NCBI GenBank assembly: GCA_036015235.1
Contig: CP107926.1
Location: 6,199,501-6,263,500 of the forward strand
Direction of reading: 5' to 3'
Source of the DNA: Streptomyces sp. NBC_00433
Lineage (GTDB): Bacteria > Actinomycetota > Actinomycetes > Streptomycetales > Streptomycetaceae
DNA: 64,000 bases
Notes under the pieces: generated by a model
What the model saw: the letters and a program-made list of their open reading frames with translations, nothing else
Told to the model about the DNA's origin: nothing
The model's database searches: none
Shown: piece by piece, positions 43,750 through 52,498 of the stretch
How positions within the stretch are numbered: the first letter of the stretch is position 1
Layout: each line of letters opens with the position of its first letter
Position numbers and translations under genes: made by a program

Positions 43750-45366
43750 ATGGATCTCATCCCGCGGGTGCGGTTGGCAGGGGCGGCGGACGGCGGTTCG
43801 GTCGAGCTGGGCGAATCGGTTCGGCTGGACGTGGGCCCAGGCACCGAGGCCACCGCACGGTGGATACGCGGGGTCCTCGCCCCCGCGACAGGCGTGGACT
43901 TCCACGAGGCGGGACACGGGGACGGCGTCACCCTACGGCTGGCCGTGGACGCGGGCCTCGGCCCCGAGGCGTATCGGCTGAGCGTCACGACGGGCACCGT
44001 CGAGGTCACGGGCGGTGACGCCGCCGGCGTCTTCTGGGGCGCACAGACGCTGCGCCAGCTCCTGGCACCGGCGGCCTTCCGCCGAGCCCCGGCGCCAGGG
44101 GCGGCCCCCTGGACCTTGCCGGTCTGCGAAATCGAGGACCGGCCCCGCTTCCACTGGCGCGGCTTCATGCTGGACGTCGCACGCCACTTCATGCCCAAGG
44201 ACGGTGTCCTGCGCCACCTGGACCTGATGGCCGCGCACAAGCTGAACGTGCTGCACCTGCACCTCACCGACGACCAGGGCTGGCGGCCCGAGATCACCCG
44301 CTACCCGCGGCTGACCGAGGTGGGCGCGTGGCGGGAGCGGACGAAGGTGGGCCTGCGGGAGTCCCCGCTGTGGGACGAGCGGCCGCACGGCGGCTTCTAC
44401 ACCCAGGACGACCTGAGGGAGATCGTGGCCTATGCGGCGGCCCGGCACATCACGGTGGTGCCGGAGATCGACATACCGGGCCACTCGCAGGCGGCCATCG
44501 CCGCGTATCCGGAGCTGGGCAACACCGACGTCGTCGACACCGCCGCCCTGCCGGTGCTGCCGGAGTGGGGGATCAACCCCAACGTCCTGGCGCCGACCGA
44601 GGCGACCCTGCGCTTCTACGAGGACGTCCTGGCCGAGCTGCTGGACGTCTTCCCCGGCACCTTCTTCCACATCGGCGGCGACGAGTGCCCCAAGGAGCAG
44701 TGGCGGGCCTCGCCCACCGCGCAGGCGCGGATCGCCGAGCTGGGGGTGGCGGACGAGGACGGGCTGCAGAGCGCGCTGATCCGGCACTTCGACCGCTGGC
44801 TGGCGGACCGGGGGCGGCGGCTGATCGGCTGGGACGAGATCCTGGAGGGCGGTCTCGCGGAGGGCGCCGCGGTGTCGTCCTGGCAGGGCTACGCGGGCGG
44901 TGTCGCGGCGGCCAGGGCGGGGCACGACGTGGTGATGTGCCCGCAGAGCCAGGTCTATCTGGACTGGCGGCAGGCGGAGGGCCCCGACGAGCCGGTGCCG
45001 ATCGCCCATGTGCGGACCCTGGAGGACGTCTACCGCTTCGAGCCGGTGCCGGCCGAACTGACCGCGGCCGAGGCGGAGCACGTCATCGGCACCCAGGCCA
45101 ACGTGTGGACCGAAGTCCTGGACTCCGCGCGGGCGGTGGACTACGCGGTCTACCCGCGGCTCGCCGCACTGGCCGAGGTCGCCTGGTCGGCCTTGCCGCC
45201 GCCCGCCGAGCGGGACTGGCCGGACTTCGAGGCCAGGATGCGCACGCACTACGCCCGGCTGGACGCCCTGGGCGTCGAATACCGCCCGCCCGGCGGCCCG
45301 CGTCCCTGGCAGCGCCGCCCGGGTGTCCTGGGGCGCCCGTTGGACGGTCCGCCCACGATCGTGTGA
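43750..45366 (+). CDS. Glycoside hydrolase family 20 beta-N-acetylhexosaminidase
   Basis: The 538-aa enzyme starts at ATG 43750 (MDLIPRVRLAG) and has no signal peptide, so is probably intracellular. An N-terminal alpha/beta domain (to ~130) is followed by the catalytic barrel: PRFHWRGFMLDVARHF, HLTDDQGWRPEI, EIDIPGHSQAAIAAYPELGN. The paired acids are in FHIGGDECPKEQW, and aromatic subsite residues in WDEILEGG and ANVWTE. It removes terminal GlcNAc or GalNAc, for example from chitin oligomers or cell-wall fragments. It has no operon partner here. Confidence 0.94.
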   Translation: MDLIPRVRLAGAADGGSVELGESVRLDVGPGTEATARWIRGVLAPATGVDFHEAGHGDGVTLRLAVDAGLGPEAYRLSVTTGTVEVTGGDAAGVFWGAQTLRQLLAPAAFRRAPAPGAAPWTLPVCEIEDRPRFHWRGFMLDVARHFMPKDGVLRHLDLMAAHKLNVLHLHLTDDQGWRPEITRYPRLTEVGAWRERTKVGLRESPLWDERPHGGFYTQDDLREIVAYAAARHITVVPEIDIPGHSQAAIAAYPELGNTDVVDTAALPVLPEWGINPNVLAPTEATLRFYEDVLAELLDVFPGTFFHIGGDECPKEQWRASPTAQARIAELGVADEDGLQSALIRHFDRWLADRGRRLIGWDEILEGGLAEGAAVSSWQGYAGGVAAARAGHDVVMCPQSQVYLDWRQAEGPDEPVPIAHVRTLEDVYRFEPVPAELTAAEAEHVIGTQANVWTEVLDSARAVDYAVYPRLAALAEVAWSALPPPAERDWPDFEARMRTHYARLDALGVEYRPPGGPRPWQRRPGVLGRPLDGPPTIV

Positions 45367-45630
45367 CCATTCCGCAACTACCGCACCAGGCCGCGGCGGA
45401 CCTGGCACCGTGGACACGTAACCGCCGTAACGCGTACGAAGGATGGCAATTCCGGCACTGTGCCGTTTTCTCCGGGAGACGTACCATCGCACGCGTGGCG
45501 GACGGATCGGTACTTCGTGGACCCTCGCGCCGACCCCGGGGGAAGATGTGCCAGAGTTGCCACGTCCGGGCGCTCAGCACGTACGGTACGGCTACCGCGT
45601 GACGGAGGAAGGCCGGGAAGGGGCAGCTGC

Positions 45631-46503
45631 GTGAGCACGTATGCACAGCAGACCGCGGAGAATGTCACGTTGCCGTCCTCGCTCGACGAGGCGGTGGCGG
45701 CGCTCGCCGCCATGCCCAGCGCCGTGCCCGTCGCGGGGGGCACCGACCTGATGGCGTCGGTGAACGCCGGGCTGCTGCGGCCGGCCGCGCTGGTCGGCCT
45801 CGGGCGTATCGCCGAGATCCGCGGCTGGCAGTATCTGGACGGCGCCGCGCTGCTCGGCGCGGGCCTGACGCACGCGCGGATGGGCCGCCCCGACTTCGCC
45901 GCGCTCATCCCGGCGCTGGCCGCCGCCGCCCGCTCGGCAGGACCCCCGCAGATCCGCAACGCGGGCACCCTGGGCGGCAACATCATCTCCGCCGCGCCCA
46001 CCGGTGACGCCCTCCCGGTGCTGGCCGCGCTGGAGGCCAGCGTCATCCTCGCCGGGCCCGAGGCCGACCGGGAGGTCCCGGTCAGCCATCTGCTGACCGG
46101 AATGGACCCGCTGCGGCCCGGCGAGCTGCTGGCCTTCGTCCGCATCCCGCTGCTGCACGCCCCGCAGACCTTCCTCAAGGCCACCGGCCGCACCGGACCC
46201 GGCCGCGCGGTCGCCTCGGTCGCGCTGGTGGTCGACCCGGCCAGGCGCCAGGTGCGGTGCGCGGTCGGCGCGGTCGCCCAGGTGCCGCTGCGCCCGCTGG
46301 AGGCCGAGCAGTGGGTCGCCGGCCTGATCGACTGGGACGGCGAGCGCACCCTCGCCCCCGAGGCGTGCACCGCCTTCGGCGAATACGTCGCCGCCGCGTG
46401 CATCCCCGACCAGCCCGGGGTCGAACTGCCCCCCGCCGCCGTCCAGCTGCGCCGTACGGTGGCCGCACTGTCCCGCCGAGCGCTCGGGAGGGCCCTGGCA
46501 TGA
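45631..46503 (+). CDS. FAD-binding subunit of a molybdenum hydroxylase-like enzyme
   Basis: The 290-aa protein starts at GTG 45631 after GGGAAGGGG. It has both flavin motifs of the CoxM/XdhB family: PVAGGTDLMASVNAGLLRP and IRNAGTLGGNIISAAPTGDALP. The C-terminal domain (ATGRTGPGRAVASVALVV) is typical. It should pass electrons from Fe-S clusters to FAD and an acceptor. Its stop overlaps the start of the Fe-S subunit by 4 bp (ATGA), so translation is probably coupled. The substrate of the complex is not readable. Confidence 0.9.
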   Translation: MSTYAQQTAENVTLPSSLDEAVAALAAMPSAVPVAGGTDLMASVNAGLLRPAALVGLGRIAEIRGWQYLDGAALLGAGLTHARMGRPDFAALIPALAAAARSAGPPQIRNAGTLGGNIISAAPTGDALPVLAALEASVILAGPEADREVPVSHLLTGMDPLRPGELLAFVRIPLLHAPQTFLKATGRTGPGRAVASVALVVDPARRQVRCAVGAVAQVPLRPLEAEQWVAGLIDWDGERTLAPEACTAFGEYVAAACIPDQPGVELPPAAVQLRRTVAALSRRALGRALA

Positions 46504-47750
46504 CCGACCAGCCGCAGCAGCCGGGCCGGCCCGGCAATTCCGGGGCGTGGCAGCCCGTTCCGGGCGGCGGGGACTACGACCCCGACCAGACCATGCACGT
46601 CTCCTTCGCCGCGCAGCTCCCGCCGGAGCCGCTCCCCGGCGAGGACCCGCTGAGCGCGCACGGGCCCGTCGGCGACACCGACCCGGCCACCCAGTGGACG
46701 ATCCCCGTCATAAGGGACGAGCCCGAGGGCGACTCGGGCGAGTATTCGGTCGGCGCCTTCACGTCGTCGTGGGACCGGGCGCCGTCGCCCGCGGCGCCCA
46801 CGCAGTCCTTCCCGGCCGGGATGTTCGGCCAGGGCGCGGCGGCCGCGCAGGCCGCCGCGGCGGCCCAGGCCCTGCCCCCCGCCGAGCCCGTCGAGGCCGA
46901 GCCGGAAGGGCACTGGGCGGCCTTCTCCGGCGGCGACGCGGTGCCGTGGCAGCCGGTCGACCAGACGGCGGCGGAGGCCGCGTGGTCCGCGGTGGTGGAC
47001 GAGGTGCCCGAGCCCGAGCCGGAGCACGACGCGGCGGCCGAGGCCGACCCGGAGGCCTCGGAGCCCCCGCTCGACCTGGAGCCTCCGCTCGACCTGGAGC
47101 CCCCGGCCGAGCCGGAGCCGCAGGCCGAGCCGGAGCCGCAGGCCGAGCCGGAGCCGCAGGCCGAGGCCGAGCCCGAGCCCGTACCCGTCGAGGAGACCCG
47201 CAGCGAACACCCGCTGGCCTCCTACCTGCTGCGGGTCAACGGCACCGAGCGCCCCGTGACCGACGCCTGGCTCGGCGAGTCGCTGCTGTACGTGCTGCGC
47301 GAGCGCCTCGGCCTGGCCGGCGCCAAGGACGGCTGCGAGCAGGGCGAGTGCGGCGCCTGCTCGGTCCAGGTCGACGGCCGCCTCGTGGCGTCCTGCCTGG
47401 TGCCCGCGGCGACCGCCGCGGGCAGCGAGGTCCGCACGGTCGAGGGCCTGTCGGCCGACGGCCGCCTCTCCGACGTCCAGCAGGCCCTGGTGGAGTGCGG
47501 CGCCGTCCAGTGCGGCTTCTGCATCCCCGGCATGGCGATGACCGTCCACGACCTCCTCGAGGGCAACCACCGCCCGACCGACCTGGAGACGCGCCAGGCG
47601 CTCTCCGGCAACCTGTGCCGCTGCTCCGGCTACCGCGGGGTGATCGAGGCGGTCCGCCAGGTCGTGACCACCCGGGACGCCGAGGATCCGCCGCCCGCCG
47701 TCCGCATCCCCGCCCAGCCCGGCCCCACCTCCCCGGAGGCCGCCGTATGA
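46500..47750 (+). CDS. 2Fe-2S subunit of molybdenum hydroxylase-like enzyme with long acidic N-terminal extension
   Basis: The 416-aa protein is more than twice the usual ~160 aa. Residues ~1-235 are disordered, rich in Pro, Glu and Ala. They hold PPLDLE twice and PEPQAE three times (18-bp DNA repeats 47106-47159). The normal fold follows: first cluster CEQGECGACSVQVDGRLVAS then C; second cluster CGFCIPG and CRCSGY. The extension starts cleanly at the ATGA overlap with the FAD subunit, so it is truly part of the frame. It might tether or localise the complex; no known domain is seen. Confidence 0.88.
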   Translation: MTDQPQQPGRPGNSGAWQPVPGGGDYDPDQTMHVSFAAQLPPEPLPGEDPLSAHGPVGDTDPATQWTIPVIRDEPEGDSGEYSVGAFTSSWDRAPSPAAPTQSFPAGMFGQGAAAAQAAAAAQALPPAEPVEAEPEGHWAAFSGGDAVPWQPVDQTAAEAAWSAVVDEVPEPEPEHDAAAEADPEASEPPLDLEPPLDLEPPAEPEPQAEPEPQAEPEPQAEAEPEPVPVEETRSEHPLASYLLRVNGTERPVTDAWLGESLLYVLRERLGLAGAKDGCEQGECGACSVQVDGRLVASCLVPAATAAGSEVRTVEGLSADGRLSDVQQALVECGAVQCGFCIPGMAMTVHDLLEGNHRPTDLETRQALSGNLCRCSGYRGVIEAVRQVVTTRDAEDPPPAVRIPAQPGPTSPEAAV

Positions 47751-47863
47751 CCCGCACCGGCATCCTCGCCCCAGCCGCCGGCGGCCCACCCCCGCAGGGG
47801 CGGCCGCGGGCGGGAAGACACAACGGAAGCGCCGCGGGCGCACGCGCGGGAGGCCGGCGATGA
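47747..47863 (+). CDS. 38-codon ORF overlapping both neighbours by ATGA
   Basis: ATG 47747 overlaps the Fe-S subunit stop (ATGA), and its TGA (47861-47863) overlaps the ATG of the large subunit at 47860 (ATGA again). It would encode MTRTGILAPAAGGPPPQGR and a basic Arg/Gly/Ala tail. It has no recognised motif. Either it is a real micro-protein or a coupling leader that carries ribosomes across a 109-bp gap to the next gene. The double overlap is unlikely by chance but not proof. Confidence 0.45.
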   Translation: MTRTGILAPAAGGPPPQGRPRAGRHNGSAAGARAGGRR

Positions 47864-50163
47864 GCGTCATCGACGGGCCAGGGGCCGTCGCGGAGAGCCT
47901 GGCCGGGGGGCCGCCGCACGGCATCGGCACATCGGTGCCGTCGACGGACGCGCCGGCCAAGACGCAGGGCACGTATCCCTACGCGGCCGACCTGTGGGCC
48001 GAGGGGCTGCTGTGGGCCGCGGTGCTGCGCTCGCCCTATCCGCACGCGCGCATCGTCCGTATCGACACCACGGAGGCCGCCGCGATGCCCGGCGTCCGTG
48101 CCGTCGTCACGCACGAGGACGTGCCGGGCGACGCCATGCACGGGCGGCTCGTCGCCGACCGGCCGGTCTTCGCCAAGGACATCGTCAGGCACCACGGCGA
48201 GCCGATCGCCGCGGTCGCCGCCGACCACCCGGACACCGCGAGGCTGGCGGCCGCCGCGATCCTGGTCGAATACGACGTGCTCGAACCCGTCACCGACCCG
48301 GAGAAGGCCTTCGCCGCCGAGCCGCTGCACCCCGACGGCAACCTGATCCGGCACATCCCGCTGCGCTTCGGCGACCCCGACACCGTCGGCGAGGTCATCG
48401 TCGAGGGCCTCTACCGGGTCGGCCGCCAGGACCCGGCCCCGATCGGCGCCGAGGCCGGCCTCGCCGTGCCCCGCCCGGACGGCGGCGTCGAGCTGTACGT
48501 CGCCTCCACCGATCCGCACGCCGACCGCGACATCGCCGCGGCCTGCTTCGGCCTGGAGGCCGACCACGTCAAGGTCGTCGTCACCGGTGTGCCCGGCGCG
48601 ATGGGCGACCGCGAGGACTCCGGCATCCAGCTGCCGCTGGGCCTGCTGGCGCTGCGGACCGGCTGCCCGGTCAAATTCGTCGCGACCCGCGAGGAGTCCT
48701 TCCTCGGGCACGCCCACCGCCACCCCACCCTGCTGCGCTACCGCCACCACGCGGACGCGGAGGGCCGCCTGGTGAAGGTCGAGGCGCAGATCCTGCTGGA
48801 CGCGGGCGCCTACGCCGACGCGTCCTCCGACGCGCTGGCCGCCGCGGTGGCCTTCGCCGCCGGTCCCTACGTCGTCCCGCACGTCTTCGTCGAGGGCTGG
48901 GCCGTACGCACCAACAACCCGCCGTCCGGGCACGTACGCGGCGAGGGCGCGCTCCAGGTCTGCACGGCCTACGAGGGCCAGATGGACAAGCTCGCCGCCA
49001 AAATCGGCCTGGAGCCCGCCGAGATCCGCATGCGCAATGTGCTGGCGACCGGCGACCTGCTGCCCACCGGGCAGACCGTCACCTGCCCGGCGCCGGTCGG
49101 CGAGCTGCTGAAGGCCGTGCGCGACGCCGAGCTGCCGCCGCTGCCCGACGGCGACGACGAGTCGCAGTGGCTGCTGCCCGGCGGCACCTCGGGCGCGGGC
49201 GAGCCCGGCGCGGTGCGCCGCGGCGTCGGCTACGCGCTGGGCATGGTCCACGTCCTGGGCGCCGAGGGCACCGACGAGGTGTCCACCGCGACCGTGCGGG
49301 TCCACGACGGCCGCGCCACCGTCATCTGCGCCGCCGTCGAGACCGGGCAGGGCTTCACCACGCTGGCCCGGCAGATCGTCCAGGAGGTGCTGGGCGTCGA
49401 GGATGTCCGCGTCCTGCCCTCCGACACCGACCAGCCGCCCGCAGGGCCCGCCGCCCGCGGCCGGCACACCTGGGTCTCGGGCGGGGCGGTGGAGCGGGCC
49501 GCGAAGATGGTGCGGACGCAGCTGCTGCAGCCGCTCGCGGCGAAGTTCGGCATGTCGGTGGAGCTGCTGACCATCGCCGACGGGAAGATCACCTCCTACG
49601 ACGGGGTGCTCTCCACGACCGTCGCCGAGACCCTCGACGGCAAGGAGCTGTGGGCGACCGCGCAGTGCCGCCCGCATCCCACCGACCGGCTCGACGAGAC
49701 CGGCCAGGGCGACGCCTTCGTCGGGCTGACCTTCTGCGCCATCCGGGCCGTGGTCGACGTCGACATCGAACTGGGCGCGGTGCGCGTGGTGGAGCTGGCC
49801 GTCGCCCAGGACGTCGGCCGGGTCCTCAACCCGCGCCAGCTCGCCGCCCGCATCGAGGCGGGCGTCACGCAGGGCGTCGGCCTGGCCCTCATGGAGGACC
49901 TGCGCGCGCCCCGCGGCATCGTGAAGCGCCCCAGCCTCACCGGTTACGCGCTTCCCACCGCCCTCGACGCACCCGACGTGCGGATCGTCAGACTCGTCGA
50001 GGAGCGCGACGTCGTGGCGCCCTTCGGAGCCAAGGCGGTCAGCGCGGTGCCCGTCGTGACGTCCCCGGCCGCGGTGGCCGCCGCGGTCCGTGCCGCCACC
50101 GGCCGCCCCGTCACGCGCCTGCCCATCCGCCCGCAGGCCGCCATCGTGAAGCCGCAGACGTAG
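47860..50163 (+). CDS. Large subunit of molybdenum hydroxylase-like enzyme lacking the catalytic Glu
   Basis: The 767-aa protein has the xanthine dehydrogenase/CO dehydrogenase large-subunit fold: EGLLWAAVLRSPYPHARI, EPIAAVAADHPDTARLAA, REESFLGHAHRHP, TNNPPSGHVRGEGALQ and VETGQGFTTLARQ. Two active-site blocks are unusual. The GGGFGGK-like loop is VPGAMGDRED. The KGxGExP segment with the catalytic Glu reads GAKAVSAVPVV, so Glu is Ala. Canonical hydroxylation looks unlikely; it could bind cofactor without catalysis or use other chemistry. It completes the FAD, Fe-S, Mo operon. No XdhC or cofactor-insertion gene is next to it. Confidence 0.85.
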   Translation: MSVIDGPGAVAESLAGGPPHGIGTSVPSTDAPAKTQGTYPYAADLWAEGLLWAAVLRSPYPHARIVRIDTTEAAAMPGVRAVVTHEDVPGDAMHGRLVADRPVFAKDIVRHHGEPIAAVAADHPDTARLAAAAILVEYDVLEPVTDPEKAFAAEPLHPDGNLIRHIPLRFGDPDTVGEVIVEGLYRVGRQDPAPIGAEAGLAVPRPDGGVELYVASTDPHADRDIAAACFGLEADHVKVVVTGVPGAMGDREDSGIQLPLGLLALRTGCPVKFVATREESFLGHAHRHPTLLRYRHHADAEGRLVKVEAQILLDAGAYADASSDALAAAVAFAAGPYVVPHVFVEGWAVRTNNPPSGHVRGEGALQVCTAYEGQMDKLAAKIGLEPAEIRMRNVLATGDLLPTGQTVTCPAPVGELLKAVRDAELPPLPDGDDESQWLLPGGTSGAGEPGAVRRGVGYALGMVHVLGAEGTDEVSTATVRVHDGRATVICAAVETGQGFTTLARQIVQEVLGVEDVRVLPSDTDQPPAGPAARGRHTWVSGGAVERAAKMVRTQLLQPLAAKFGMSVELLTIADGKITSYDGVLSTTVAETLDGKELWATAQCRPHPTDRLDETGQGDAFVGLTFCAIRAVVDVDIELGAVRVVELAVAQDVGRVLNPRQLAARIEAGVTQGVGLALMEDLRAPRGIVKRPSLTGYALPTALDAPDVRIVRLVEERDVVAPFGAKAVSAVPVVTSPAAVAAAVRAATGRPVTRLPIRPQAAIVKPQT

Positions 50164-50287
50164 TTTTATTGGTCCCCCGTTGTTCGCCGGAGTGGCACCT
50201 GCCCGCTGACGGGCCGTCATACTCAGGGTGACACCAGGTGCACTGCCTGCGCCCGCCGCGGCCGTGCATTCGGACAACGGGGGACGT

Positions 50288-51919
50288 ATGAGCACACCCA
50301 CCGGGACCGTTCCGCCACCCAGAGAGGGCGCGCGGCCGCCGGCCTTCCGCACCGAGGCGACCCGGCTGCTCAGCGCCGGGGTCTACTTCGACACCGCCTT
50401 CCGCACCCGCGTCATCGAGGAGCTGGTCGAGCACGAGGAGCGGCCGGTCGCGCCCTCGCTCGGCATCGACGCGCTGCCGGTCCTGGCCCACGCGCTGCGC
50501 GCCCGCCGCCTGGAGGCCGGGACGGGGGCGTGGCTGGCGGTGGTCTGGTTGTTCTTCATCGCCTTCGCGGTGACCGGCGCCGGCTCCGACCCCCTCCTGC
50601 GCATCCCCTGGTTCGTGGCCTACGCGCTGCTCTGCGTGATGGCCTGGGCCAGGCGCAGCGCGACCGGGGTGGGCCTGGCGGTCTTCACCTTCGACCGTGC
50701 GATGGTCAAGGAGGCCACGCACGGCCGGCTGAAGCTGCTGCTGCCGGTGCTGACCCCCTTCGTGGGCCTGCTCTACGCCGGGGCCGTCGTCTTCATGCTG
50801 CTGAGCGGCCGCAACGCGTGGGCGGGCGCGGCCTTCCCCTTCCTGCTCGCGATCCCGGTGTGGGTCCACCGCGGCCGGGTCACCGCCGTGATGTGCGCGG
50901 AGCTGGGCCGCGGGCCCTACCCGCACGCGCCCCGCGCGGCACTGGGCGACTCCCCGCAGTGGCGGCGGATCGGCGCCGCCATCGACCGCGAGCAGTATTC
51001 GCCGCTGACGATCTACGACCCCTTCCGGCCCTTCATCGGCGCCGGGAAGCCGTACGAACCCTGGTCGCTGGCCATGGAGCTGAAGCCGGTCGAGCAGCGG
51101 AAGGATGGCGGGGCCGCGGACGGGCCGCGGCTCACCGGGCGCGAGGTCATCGACCTCATCAAGCCCCGGATGACGGCGCTGCGCGACTCCGCCGCGGCCA
51201 GCAGGGACCGGCTGCGCTCGCTGGAGATCGACGAATTCGTCTACCTGCCCGCCGGGTTGCGCCGCGCCGAGGTGGAGTACGCGGCGAGCACCGTCGACGA
51301 GCACCTCATGGCCGCGGCGGGCGAGGGCGGCGAGGCACGCAGGCACTTCCTGCGCATCCGGGTCGGCGCCTGGGAGGAGCAGGTCGTCGTCTCCATCCTG
51401 GTCCGGGTCCACACCCAGGGCGGCATGCTCGTCCTGGAGGTCGTCCCGCACGTCCTGACCCCCGTGCGGGCGGAATTCAGGGCCGTGGACGTGATCGAGG
51501 CGCGCGGCCAGGCCGACCCGGTGCGGCGGGCGCTGCGCAGCCTGCTGGCGAGCCCGGCCGCGGGCCTGGCGGCGGGGGGTTCGCTGGTACGCACCGGCGT
51601 CACCGTCTTCCGCACCTGGCTGGCCGACCCGGAGCACGCGTATCCCGACGGGCCGGCCACCTCGGTGCGGGAGCTGGGCAGCGCGCGGGACGTGTCGCTC
51701 TTCCAGGAGATGGACATCAGCCGCTACGTGAAGACCGTCCAGGACCGGATCGCCAGCGGCGTGCGGGAGGCGCTGCGGCAGAAGGGCTACGCAACCGGCG
51801 AGTTCGAGCAGCAGATCGTCAACGTCAGCGGCGGCGGTGTCTACATCGGCGCGATGAGCGGCGGCGCGGTCGCGACGGGGGAGCGGGCGTCGGCGAAGCA
51901 CACGGAAGGCGGTGCGTGA
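50288..51919 (+). CDS. Four-helix membrane protein with C-terminal glycine-rich GxMxGGAVAxG motif
   Basis: The 543-aa protein starts at ATG 50288. Membrane helices lie at ~residues 75-95, 105-122, 140-168 and 175-195 (for example WLAVVWLFFIAFAVTGAG). A large soluble domain follows (~200-515; WEEQVVVSILVRVHTQGGML), family not recognised. The extreme C-terminus carries VSGGGVYIGAMSGGAVATG, a motif also present twice in the next product. Its stop overlaps the next start (TGATG). The motif resembles short Gly-rich amyloid-type signalling motifs known from bacteria; that link is inference. Confidence 0.78.
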   Translation: MSTPTGTVPPPREGARPPAFRTEATRLLSAGVYFDTAFRTRVIEELVEHEERPVAPSLGIDALPVLAHALRARRLEAGTGAWLAVVWLFFIAFAVTGAGSDPLLRIPWFVAYALLCVMAWARRSATGVGLAVFTFDRAMVKEATHGRLKLLLPVLTPFVGLLYAGAVVFMLLSGRNAWAGAAFPFLLAIPVWVHRGRVTAVMCAELGRGPYPHAPRAALGDSPQWRRIGAAIDREQYSPLTIYDPFRPFIGAGKPYEPWSLAMELKPVEQRKDGGAADGPRLTGREVIDLIKPRMTALRDSAAASRDRLRSLEIDEFVYLPAGLRRAEVEYAASTVDEHLMAAAGEGGEARRHFLRIRVGAWEEQVVVSILVRVHTQGGMLVLEVVPHVLTPVRAEFRAVDVIEARGQADPVRRALRSLLASPAAGLAAGGSLVRTGVTVFRTWLADPEHAYPDGPATSVRELGSARDVSLFQEMDISRYVKTVQDRIASGVREALRQKGYATGEFEQQIVNVSGGGVYIGAMSGGAVATGERASAKHTEGGA

Positions 51920-52482
51920 TGGCGGCGGAACAGGCGGACGGCGCGGAGGACGTGCGGCGGGACGCGGCGGAGCCGCCGCGGGAGGAGGCCCCCGCGGCGC
52001 CGGCCGCGGGCGGCATCACGATCGGCGTGATGACCGGCGGGGCGGCGGCAGCCGGGCGCGGCGCCCGCGCCGAGGACCGCGCCCGCCGGGCGGCGGCGCC
52101 TCCGCCGGCCCCGCACACCGGTCCGCAGCCGGTCGCGCCGCCCGCCGGTATCGGCGTCGGCACGATGACCGGCGGGGCGGTGGCCGCGGGGCAGGACGCC
52201 AGGGCGGTCGACGCCTCGACGCGGTATGTCGACGCGTCCGCGGAGCTGGCCGCCGCCGTCGGCGCGCTGCGCGAGCAGCTGCGGGCGCTGGCGCCCAGCG
52301 ACGAGACCGCGGAGATCGACGCCGAGCTGGCCGTGGCCGAGCGGGAGATCGCCGAGGGCGGCCAGGTGCGGCGCGACCGGCTGCAAAGGCTGCGCGAGCG
52401 GCTCGACCTGGGGGCGTCGGCCGCGGCCGGGCTGGCCTCCGCGGCGGCGGTCGTCCAGGCCTGCCTGCAACTGCTCGGCTGA
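51919..52482 (+). CDS. Small protein with two GxMTGGAxAAG motifs and helical C-terminal domain
   Basis: The 187-aa protein starts at ATG 51919, overlapping the upstream stop by one base. Two motif copies, GITIGVMTGGAAAAG (~residue 33) and GIGVGTMTGGAVAAG (~78), match the C-terminal motif of the neighbour. The rest (~105-187) is a helical hairpin with heptad-like Leu (ALREQLRALAPSDETAEIDA) and a hydrophobic end (ASAAAVVQACLQLLG). I recall similar helical ends in uncharacterised streptomycete proteins. No enzyme motif is seen. It may co-assemble with the upstream membrane protein through the shared motif. Confidence 0.75.
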   Translation: MAAEQADGAEDVRRDAAEPPREEAPAAPAAGGITIGVMTGGAAAAGRGARAEDRARRAAAPPPAPHTGPQPVAPPAGIGVGTMTGGAVAAGQDARAVDASTRYVDASAELAAAVGALREQLRALAPSDETAEIDAELAVAEREIAEGGQVRRDRLQRLRERLDLGASAAAGLASAAAVVQACLQLLG

Positions 52483-52498
52483 GAGGGGGGTGTTCCTG

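Noticed and set aside
45443..45634. Possible 63-aa gene with a GTGA overlap to the FAD subunit
   Set aside because: Its third codon positions are only about 60 percent G/C by eye, against ~90 in real genes here, and it has no family match. The overlap is probably chance.
47236..50352. Long minus-strand frame across the molybdenum hydroxylase operon
   Set aside because: Product is Arg/Gly/Asp-rich without domains; antisense shadow.
50288..52482. Calling the shared Gly-rich motif a collagen-like or simple repeat
   Set aside because: Spacing of Ile, Met, Gly-Gly-Ala and Gly is kept among three copies in two proteins, unlike plain low complexity. It is therefore reported as a motif, though its nature is unproven.
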